From the NCBI GenBank assembly GCA_009103225.1, contig RHPI01001719.1, positions 30,633-87,883 on the forward strand: a DNA stretch of 57,251 nt, given 5' to 3'. Of the stretch, positions 48,487 to 57,251 are shown one piece after another. The DNA is from Chlorokybus atmophyticus (lineage: Eukaryota > Streptophyta > Chlorokybophyceae > Chlorokybales > Chlorokybaceae). Position numbers and translations under genes: made by a program. Below the pieces are notes generated by a model. The model searched no databases, had not been told where the DNA came from, and was given only the letters and a program-made list of their open reading frames with translations. How positions within the stretch are numbered: position 1 is the first letter of the stretch; each line of letters starts with the position of its first letter.

Positions 48487-49207
48487 GGACCAGTAGCTAG
48501 GCCATGACTTCAGAGTACCTCACGACCATAGCCTACATAGGCACCGCGCGTAGCTGTTCAGTTGTGAGTTCAGTTATAAGTTGTGTTCCATATCAGTGAC
48601 AATCGCTGTGGAAATAGCCTCAATATGACCGTTAGCTTATGTCCTGAACAGTCGTGATTTGACTATAAGTATAAGTAGTCACAGTGTTCACCGGATCAGC
48701 TAGTGACACTGTGAGTAAGAAAGCTAAGAGCTTGTGAAACGACTTGCACTGCGACCATCTCGGTTACTAAGAATCCCCGCACTGTGTGAGAGCTTGTGCA
48801 TGCTCGTGTGTGCATCGTGCTTGTCATTGCTGTGAGCTTGGTGTGCCTGGTTGCAGTGTGTTTGTTGGCATCAGTTAGGGCATAGTATCCACATGTTGCT
48901 TGCTCGTTCACCTCACTTATCAGTGTAACACATTTTTCGCTCATGCAAAGAACTGTGTAAACAGCACTACCTATAGTAGTGGCTTGTTGACTCACAGTGT
49001 CACCCTCTTTGCTCGAGTGAGTGCACTGCATCCTGCATCCGATAGTGCAGTCTGTATCTGGGGACACACCCTTGTGCATTCGTTATCATCACTGTCATTA
49101 CATAGTGCACACACAAGCACTAGTGTGGTGAGTGGTAGCGGCATCGAGCCAGGCAGTAGAGCACAAACACTCTACCTTGCATACACTTTCACCTGTGGAC
49201 TAGCTGT
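48487..49207. other. region between two retroelement remnants
   Basis: No gene recognised. Short motifs agcttgtg and cactgtg recur at 48700-48860. It may include the LTR or leader of the gag element that starts at 49208, but I could not find a second copy. Confidence 0.4.
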
Positions 49208-50613
49208 ATGAGCAAGCCCACCCCGTTCTCTCCAATAGACGAGGGTGACCTCAGCAGCTGGAGCCCAACCTCCAACCTCACCTACGAGCGGACCAGCGAC
49301 GGGAGCAACAATTGTAGCAGCAAAGGCTCGCGTTCTGTTCTCTCCGACTTCACTCCGTTCCTGTCCACTCCTCGGCATCGAGCTTCCCCACACTCGTCCG
49401 ATAGTGACGACTACGAGATGGAGTCTTCCAGCTCAACCACGTTTTTGCGCTTCTCCGGACTTGCTGGCACTACCTCGCTGGACGAATTCATCATCAAGTT
49501 CCACTCCAACATGCGACAGCAGGCTCTGAGGAACAAAGACTGGTCAGATGAAATCTCTTTTCACATTGCCGCTCAGTATCTGGATCATGAAGCACATGGT
49601 GTCTGGAAGTCTGTTGCTAAACTGCATCGAATTGATGGCTATGGCGAGCTCGTCAGTACCATAGCATCTGCGTCACTGCACAGTCCAGCAGTCGTCTTTC
49701 CACCTGCCACTCCCGCTGCAGTCACCGGGTTGTCCATAGCGGCAGCCATTGACAAAGCCGAGGAGGAGGAACCTGTGTTGGTGATCGTCAACCTCACCCC
49801 TGCAGAGATTGAGATCAAGACGGCTGCACGACGGGCTTGAATCCTTGACCGTTCGCTGCCATCCTTGAAGAACAACGAACTGCAGCAGTTGAGGTGGGCA
49901 CACCCCTACCTTTGGCAACACCTGGCTCTCGTGCGGGAGGCAATGTTTTCACCCTCGGGTCAGTCGCACTGCGCGCACCAGCCATTACTGTCGGTGCTGC
50001 CATCTCTGACTCTCCACTCAAGGATCTATACGCTGCACTTCGTCACACCTTCCCAACGCAGACCACTAGCAAAGTGGAGGAGTTGAGGCGGTTTTTACGC
50101 AAGCCCAATGAGGACCCTCTACGCTTGTACTCCAGACTGGAAGGTCTGTTGAAGGACATTGACTACAAGATCGTCAGTGACGAGGCGGCTGCAGTGGTAT
50201 ATGTCAATGAGTTGGATGCCACCCTGAGCGTGTCGACGCGCCTGACCCTGAACTACAGCAGGCCCCTTGGCTACACGCTCAAGAAAGCTTTCGAGACTGC
50301 ACAAGCCATCCATAAGCGCTTGGTGTATGAGAAGGAGGTGCTGGACACCAACCGCAGCGCCTCACGGCCTGTAGCCAGCATGACCGTCGAGCCTCCTCGC
50401 CGCGAACGTGGCCGGGACGCTCCACCAGCACGCGACAAAGGGAAACGGTCAGCGCATACTGCTTTGCCTGCCCCTGTGCTGTGTCATCGCTGTGGACGGC
50501 ATGGGCACTACAAAAAGGAGCGCACTGAAGAGTACTTAACTCTGATCCGCGACTACTGTTACAAGACATTCCACTTGGTCAGTCAGTCTGCTGGCTCAAG
50601 TTCCCTGAGTTGA
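49208..50613 (+). pseudogene. retrotransposon Gag-like, frameshifted
   Basis: Two frames carry one Gag-like protein. 49208-49840 begins MSKPTPFSPIDEGDLSSW and includes FLRFSGLAGTTSLDEFIIKF and ISFHIAAQYLDHEAHGVW, a typical Gag start. A stop at 49838-49840 and a frame change near 49894 follow. The next part has LKDLYAALRHTFPTQTTSKV, EELRRFLRKPNEDPLRLYSR and ETAQAIHKRLVYEKE, like retrotransposon Gag. It ends in a zinc knuckle CHRCGRHGHYKKER in which the last Cys is Arg. The element is related to LTR retrotransposons, but no LTR was identified. Confidence 0.65.
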
Positions 50614-50624
50614 GACCCGTTAAC

Positions 50625-50785
50625 GGCTACAACGGCAACAACTCTGGTGGCTACAACAGCAACAGCACTGGAGGCCACAATGGCAACAACTCTGGTGGCT
50701 ACAACAGCAACAACACTGGAGGCCACAGCGGCAACAACTTTGATGGCTACAACAGCAATCACACCGGAGGCCGTAACAACACCAA
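50625..50785 (+). repeat. 48-bp coding minisatellite (Gly-Tyr-Asn-Ser-Asn)
   Basis: About three tandem copies of a 48-bp unit encode GGYNSNNTGGHNGNNS-like repeats in the frame 50610-51347, just after the zinc knuckle. Confidence 0.8.
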
Positions 50786-53111
50786 CAACTACGCCAACGC
50801 TCGCGCGGAAAAGCAAGGCTACACGGGGAAGAACCGCCCTCCTCAGCATGAGGGACTGGAAGAACGTCCGCGCGCTGCTGCTGTTGCCACCAAGGCTCTA
50901 GCCAACCCGCCAGCTGATGACCATATGGCTGCTCTCATAGCGCGTATGGCACGCTTGGAGGAAAACAATGAGCAGGACTACCCCGCCTGTTACTCTGCCC
51001 AGTGGGCACTTATGGCTCTAAAGCGCACGAGAGACACCAGCACTCGGTCGCGTATTCAACCATCCCAACGAGTTCGAGGGGAAGCCGCAACATCGTCAGC
51101 AGGCACCTCCTCTGAAGCCACCAATGGTACTGCACCAGCAGCAACAGTTACACCGGCTACGACGTCCACACCCGTCAACGTCAGCAGCACCTGCTCCTTT
51201 TGCATCAGAACTTGGTATACCAATGCGCACCGTAACGCCCCAACCGGGGAACACGCTGGCAACAGCCACTACTGTCACCGACCCTGCAGCAGTAGGTCGC
51301 GCCGATCCCGCTCCAACTGCAGAGCCACCTGTGTCAGCAAGCATTGAGACCACCCTCGCGCCATTGAGCGGCAATCTCGCCACCACCGGCAGTGCCATCG
51401 TCGCGCCTGCTGCCACTGCAGTGACACGCGCAGCTACATTGCCCGCCCTCGACGTCACACAAGCTGTCCCGCGAGGTCAGCAAGCTGAGCGTGCTTGGGA
51501 GACCATCATGCGTGGAGCAGATACCACTACCAGGCGCGGAGGGCACGGAGGGGAGCGCACAACACGCGTTGAACGCAGTGACCAAGTCTTCCCACTGCCT
51601 GAATATCACACGCTGCTAGAACAAACTCAGCGGCAACTGAAGGATGAAATCCTCACTGGCACAGTGCTCCCATGCAAGATCGTGTCTTCGTAGTCAGAAC
51701 ACCTGTTGTACTGAAGTTGGCACTGCAATTGTTCTGGACTCTGCATAACGACATGCAGACGGCGCCACGCCAACCCGCACCAGTCCGTCATGAACCCTTT
51801 GAACCCAGCCCACTGGACACGTATTGCGACTGGCAACCCAACGTACAGTAGCACATCGCTGATACATCCGACATGCCTCTGGGTGACAACGAAACACTGA
51901 GGCCCCTCAATACCGTTCGACTTCATGAGTGCTACACCACGCTGAAACAGGCGTTCACCTGGCGACAGGACCAAGCAGCAATTAATGCAAGAGCACACGC
52001 CCTTGCCAAGCTCGCGCTGGCGGTTTTCAACCCACAATTGCTGGCCCATCATCCAGTACGGCACCTCTCGTCGGTGGGCCCGACAGTGATCAGATGAGGG
52101 CGCTGGCCCAACAAAGCGGGGGGGTGATCGCCCCTCTGCTACCTGTCTTGTTAAAAGACTTGCCTGAAGATCAACGGGATCCAGGGAGAGGCTACCTCAC
52201 ACCGCAAGGGTGGACACAACGAGATGGAGCAGGTTCAATCGGAGAACAGCAACTTCGCATTGCCTTGTTGCGACAAGCAACCATGCTGCACCGACAAGAA
52301 GGCATCGGCCTGAGACGGATGTTGGGGATGCGGGAAGGTGGTAATGCAGCTGGAGCAAGACTGGTAACTTGGCTAGTCACCAATCACCCCGCGGTCCCCC
52401 TGTTCGCATTTGGCATCTAATTGTTTTGGTTGGACGCCTTGCTGCGCTCGCTACGGCAAGCCTATGACGAGGTTGCATCGGCAGCCATTGACACCTTAAA
52501 AGGAGCTCAGGAGGCCATACTGAGGTTGGCAGGGGTGGAAGCAGCGCGGCAACGCAGACGCATCGCAGCTGCTTATAAGCAGCATGTCCAACAGCCGGAG
52601 ATTTACCTCACTGTGCGGGCACGAGCAACAACGGTGCTGGAAGTGGGGGTGGTCAATGGCAGATGGGATGCCTACATGGCAGGGATCCCAAGGGTTCCCA
52701 CCATCACCCACGACATAAGAGCGCGGCTCATGTGTGCAATGTATCTCCGGCCCATGCCTCAGAATCACCGCTGCAGTGACGTGGTCAACAACCCAACATC
52801 CACATAAGAAGGTACACTGGTCAAGGAGGCAGCTCATGCAGTATGCTGGACTTATGTGGAAGAACAGGCTGCACGGGAGGCGGGCCCACAAACAACCGAT
52901 CCTCCAGGGTTTCCCCAACAGCCAATGGCTACGCCGCCAGGAATGACCCCGGCCACACAGAGGCGCAATCCCCCTGCGCCGCAACCAGGGCAACCACAGG
53001 CAGCACCGCCAGCACCCAGGCCGCAGTGCGTATACCAACAGCCAAGACAAGAACGATTCGGGCCAGGCCGCGGACAAGGAGGTTGTAAAGATCCAGCTGG
53101 TCGAGGGGCGC
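50786..53111 (+). pseudogene. degraded retroelement middle region
   Basis: Short frames, Ala/Thr/Pro-rich, with no clear domain. 52094-52420 (PEDQRDPGRGYLTPQGWTQR) and 52421-52807 (LDALLRSLRQAYDEVASAAI) look protein-like in codon use but I do not recognise them. 52856-53110 is Pro/Gln-rich. The frames point the same way as gag and protease, so this is probably decayed Gag or linker of the same element. Confidence 0.4.
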
Positions 53112-53760
53112 TTGCCGCACTATGCTCGACACCACCGGAGGAGATTGCAGCAGCAGTCACCCCACGCATACGCTACCGACGATTTTACCGACGAAGCGGC
53201 TGCGCATCCACGCCAAGGCAAGCATGTCACTATCAAGGGACGAACACCCAAGCGTGTGATGCTGGACTCTGGTGCCCAGCCTACCATCATCGGACGTTAC
53301 CTTGTACGCGACCTTGGCATCACCAGCGCTGAGCTGATGCCGTGCCCATACGTTCTCGACACCGCAACCGGCAGCCGTGACAAGGTGATTGGCATCACCA
53401 AGCAAGCCCTCTGCATTCGCTTGACAGGAGTGGACCCGTCCCACAGCACCGAGGTCATACAGAAGTGTGTGGTCACCGACGCAGAATTCTTCCTATTGGG
53501 ACAGGACTTCAATTTCCCTGTTGGCATGGGGCTGGACTGCTGGACAGAGAAGGCATGGTTTCGTCCTCATTGGGATGAGGAGGACGGAGAGGTTCAAGAA
53601 TATCTACCTCTCGAGCTGGTGGCTTGCACTCGTTCCCACCGCAGGTCAGCTGCAACAGCCACCTACAGGTCGTCGTTGGCAACCACTAACAGGTCAGATG
53701 CGACAGCCACCCACAGGTCGGGTTCGACAACCACTGACAGATCATCTGCGGTGCTCACCC
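53112..53760 (+). pseudogene. retropepsin-like aspartic protease region
   Basis: The frame holds KHVTIKGRTPKRVMLDSGAQ, where DSGA is the protease active site, then TIIGRYLVRDLGI and AEFFLLGQDFNFPVGMGLDC, the usual second conserved block of retropepsins. It belongs to the gag element upstream. No RT, RNase H or integrase follows: from 53815 the frame runs into the palindromic repeat DNA of another family. The element is therefore truncated or interrupted at that point. Confidence 0.7.
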
Positions 53761-53814
53761 ACAACTCGGACCAAAACTCTCCTATCCCATACGACGAGTC
53801 TCATGAAGATGCCA

Positions 53815-54460
53815 CACACGGATTGACGTTCAAGGACCAGGTATGGTCCTTTCACGGACCCCCAGGACCATGCATGGTCCGTATCCCGCGGGCCAGGACT
53901 GCCTGGTCCACGAGTGACGGACCGTTCCTGGTCCGTTCGGGGTCCCGAATCCTGGTGCGCAGTCACGCACCAGATGTGGTGCGTGGCTGGACCAGACATA
54001 TTACCGGTCCTACTGGCCGCGAAAGACTGGACCATACACGGTCTGCAGCCGGACCAGGCATATTGCCGGTGCGACTGTCAATGGGTGTACGGACCATGCG
54101 TGGTCTGGACCACAACAATGCCGGTCCATATATGTTGCGGTGAATGAATTCGATGGGACTGGTCCGAACCACACTGATTGGGCGGACCGTTGCTGGTGCA
54201 CGCTCAGCTTATCGGTCATTTTGGACAAGCAGCACGCACCATACATGGTCTGCCGCCTTAACAAGCTCTTACTGGTTCAAAATCTAGTAAGTTGTGGACC
54301 ATTCATGGTCCTTAAGCTAACCAGGCAGCTATTGGTCCAAACTGTCGTATACTTGCGGACTGTATATGGTCCTTGACTTAACCAAGCTCTTCCTGGTCCG
54401 AAGGTCTGGGAGAGTACGGACCATGCGTGGTTCTAGGTTGGTCCGCAGAACAGTGATTGG
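53815..54460 (+). repeat. ggaccat palindrome cluster headed by the TIR-like 25-mer
   Basis: 53815-53839 is identical over 25 bases to the minus strand of 11442-11418. Then come many imperfect palindromes such as ggaccatgcatggtcc and ggaccatacacggtc spaced 25-60 bp, like the cluster at 11160-11416. It is one end of the same DNA-transposon family, here without the transposase. Confidence 0.75.
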
Positions 54461-54469
54461 GACCATCGC

Positions 54470-57251
54470 TGATGCACGCTCAGCTCCTTGACAGTCGCAC
54501 CATGTATGATGCGACTGTCAAGGGTAAGTCTTCATGGCAGCCTCTAGTAACCGTCGATCCAAGCTTATCGAACGGTGTGCAGTTACTCCATAGAGTCAAG
54601 CACCTTGCATGGTTCGACTGTCAACTCACGTGCATGGGCTCAGAGTACCGTGGTCTGTGCAGTAGGGTTTTACCGCTCAGTGAGGTGGCGCCGACGGAGG
54701 GAGCAGGCGGCGGCGCTCTTGTTGGTGGCGGCGGCGGCGGCCTCTTGGCGGTGTACTTGGTGGACGAATGCTGGCGCAATATCAATGGCAAGCAAAAAAG
54801 CTGTCAAGTTTGCCAGGGACATGAGTACCAAGTTGGGAATCAACTTGCAACCAGCCGATAAGAGGAACACCAGTCGTAGGCACCGCCGTCGCAGCCAACA
54901 GAGTTCCCTACCCATGCCGGAGCAGGCGGCTGATGTGCAGCACGATGTTGACAACCCACAGCCTGCCCATGAAGTTGAGGCCACGCACGACCAGCTGGAT
55001 GGTGAGATCAGCCAGCAGCATGAGCGGTAAGTTAACTTGCTGACCTTACTTGCTTCTCTGCAATGGTCACGCGGTCTTCTGTGCATGCCACCAGCTATCG
55101 TTGCTGTGACAGCCTTCACCAGTAATATGTCCTTCACATGCTAGGAGACTGTCAACGAACTGCACGTGCACTAGCTGCCTTGCTGTGTATTGCTGTCAGT
55201 TGATGGTGCCAGCGCATATGGTCTAACTGCTGGATTTCTGTAGGCCTCCCGCAAATCAACAGCGGACTGTCCATGTGGCCGGCATCACTACCAGTGGAGT
55301 GGCAGCCACACTTCACCCAAGGCAACAGCCGACTGTCAATGTTGCCAGCACCAGCAGTGCCGCAACAGCTCCACTGCAATTCAATCAGTCTGATCAACAG
55401 CCGACTGTCAACATGGCTGGCACCAGCAGTGCTGCCCCCTCTCAGCAACCATGGCAACAATCAGACCTGCAAGAGACTGTTGACATGCCAACTGACAACT
55501 TGCATGCGCTGACTAGTGACGAAGAGGCTGTTGAAGAACCCGAGCAGCAAGAAGTCTCCCAGAGGATTTGCTCTTGCCTGAGGTGCCATGGCAAGGTGAG
55601 CACTAATCATGTTGCTCATGCTCACTCATAGCGCGCACGGTTGTTGGACATGCACTGAGGCTGTCCATGCGACTGTCATGTTCGCCCACTGCTATGCGCA
55701 CAACGTTGTGAACCATACTTCAGTTGTTGACTGCCCGTTTCTTTTGGCAGTTGATTGACTTGGAGACTGCCATGGCCCACATGCGACTGGACACGGCGGC
55801 GCAAGAAAGTATGCACCCACCGCCAATGCCTTCAGCACAATGCGATACCCCTCAACCAGGCATTTCTTGCCAACAACAAACCTCAGAGACACCTACGCAA
55901 AAGATGCTGGATAAGTTCATGTCACTGCTGACAGACTTGGAGGACTCTCATGCCCAGCAATCACTGATCAATAAGGTGCTGAAGATTGTTTTCGGCGCTG
56001 AGGATTCAATCGTTCAGCTTGCCAAGGATCCTACTTATGACCACAGTCAGCTGCGAAATGACCTCCACGCCTTGCTCGGCCAGCGCAACCCCTCCCAGCC
56101 GGCTGACATCACGGCTGTCGATGCATTGCTGACTTCCATCGGAATGCCAGAGTCGCAGAGATATACAGCATGCACGAGATGCAGTTATCTCTTTCCAGAT
56201 GCTTACCCATCCGGGTTCGATGACAGCGAGGACAGCTACGAGGCAGATGACAGTCGCCACAAGCTTGTGAAGCGCTTGTGGAAACAGCCGTGCGGAGGCC
56301 AATGCGGGCGCACGCGCAAGGAGTGCATTGACTTTCTGTACACACCCATTGGTCCAAGGCTCGGTCCGTGGCTGCAAGTACCTTCTATTGCATATGACAA
56401 CCTTGCTGCTTGGCGAGACAAAGACACCTGGCTCGACGTGCCAGTCAACCAGCCCCCAGTGCCTCAATGGGAAGATTGGCATGGCAGCAAGTGGAGAGAG
56501 CTGTCTTTTTTTTGGGACTGCACGAAGACCATTCCTCTGCCAAACAAATGCGATTGTGGACGCTACAATGATGACATTGACATGTCCCAGCACAGGGATG
56601 GATATCAGAAATGGCATTGCGAATGCTCCTATGACAATGAAGAGGCTGCGCAGCAGTGTACTGGAGACCCGCGCAACATTGCGCTCATGCTGCACAGTGA
56701 TGGTTTCAGCTGCGCATCAACTACAAAGCGGAGCAGCCTTGTCATCAACGTTGTTGTACTCAACGGAGGCAAGCGCGTCAGCTCACAGGCTTCTTCCATC
56801 ATGCCCGTGGTGTTTGTCCCAGTTGACGAGCTACTCGACGCTGACAAGGACTGTCTAAACCCGTTTATGAAGCCCATGCTGGATGAGTTGGAGGATTTGT
56901 ACGCCATGGGCTTCCCTACGCACTACGGTTTGGACTCCAGCCAGGTGGACATCAAGCTCCCTCATCGATCGGCCGGTACGCTTGATACATCTGTTCACAA
57001 GACCTCGTGCGCAATGCTGTGTCATGAATGTGACTGTCGACATCGCCTGTCAACTTAATACCCATTGCTATGAATCGAGCAGAGTAAGCACAGTCCATTG
57101 AGGCTGTGCAAAAACGACTGTCACAATTATGCAATTCATTGGTTGCCACCTTTTATGAGTCCATCACGCGTTGAGAAGACTGTCATCAGCGACTGTCACC
57201 AGCGACTGTGTTTGCAGTGCAGCTGTCTAATGTACGGGACAGTCCATGTTG
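54470..57251. repeat. dispersed gactgtc motif array around the CACTA-like gene
   Basis: gactgtc or gacagtc occurs more than a dozen times, e.g. near 54494, 54510, 54616, 55147, 55267, 55331, 55401, 55673, 57035, 57116, 57179, 57190, 57203 and 57239. CACTA elements carry subterminal repeats that bind their transposase; this array is a candidate. It runs off the end of the window. Confidence 0.55.
54785..57058 (+). CDS. CACTA/Plavaka-like transposase, 5' exons
   Basis: Three exons, 54785-55026, 55244-55595 and 55751-57058, join in phase to give 633 residues up to a TAA. The N-terminus is basic (KRNTSRRHRRRSQQ). A low-complexity Gln/Ser/Thr middle follows. A Cys-rich region (YTACTRCSYLFPDAYPSG, QPCGGQCGR, PLPNKCDCGRYND) resembles the zinc region at the start of Tnp2/Plavaka transposases. 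LMLHSDGFSCASTTKRS and PFMKPMLDELEDLYAMG correspond to the conserved 'L.LY.DGF.P' and 'F..PL..EL..L..G' blocks. The DDE core should follow but is not seen before the stop, so further exons probably lie past the window, perhaps with a donor before 57058. Exons are sprinkled with gactgtc, the same motif found in the flanks. Confidence 0.55.

Overview
The window is nuclear DNA of a eukaryote with many GT-AG introns, most likely a green alga or other member of the plant lineage. Evidence: S-adenosylhomocysteinase carries the insert usual in plant enzymes, the acyltransferase is LPAT4/5-like, and the largest mobile element resembles the kangaroo-type tyrosine-recombinase retrotransposons known from Volvox. 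The species cannot be named from sequence alone. Introns and gaps between genes are unusually rich in (TG/CA)n, GAGT and GC-rich repeats. There are no bacterial operons, no CRISPR array and no rRNA.

Layout. 1-3.5 kb: LPAT-like acyltransferase (-). 3.5-9.5 kb: a 6-kb tyrosine-recombinase retrotransposon with split direct repeats; gag and RT/RNase H lie on -, the recombinase on +. 9.5-12 kb: palindromes, a MITE-like element, a tRNA-like pol III box pair and a decayed DDE transposase with inverted repeats, then a 10-N gap. 12.1-13.3 kb: unrecognised membrane protein (+). 14.2-16.9 kb: DTW-domain tRNA-modification protein (-). 18.4-19.0 kb: acylphosphatase (+). 19.1-20.8 kb: ABHD11-like hydrolase (-). 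23.5-26.3 kb: ABC1/ADCK2-like kinase (+). 27.2-28.1 kb: RNA polymerase I/III subunit AC19 (-), head-to-head with DCAF13/SOF1 (+, 28.5-31.8 kb). 32.9-39.5 kb: a 23-exon BUB1-type checkpoint kinase with KEN boxes (-). 41.7-44.1 kb: S-adenosylhomocysteinase (-). 45.7-48.5 kb: a truncated Ty3/gypsy chromovirus (-). 49.2-53.8 kb: a decayed gag-protease element (+). 53.8-57.25 kb: palindromic repeats followed by the first exons of a CACTA/Plavaka-like transposase (+).

The host genes are housekeeping genes: lipid remodelling, tRNA and rRNA maturation, polymerase I/III assembly, mitochondrial-type kinases and hydrolases, spindle checkpoint and methyl cycle. The one clear functional pairing is the divergent AC19/DCAF13 pair, both acting in ribosome biogenesis. 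The rest of the window is a nest of at least five mobile-element families. Exon limits were worked out by hand from splice consensus, reading phase and remembered family motifs; no alignment or transcript data were available.
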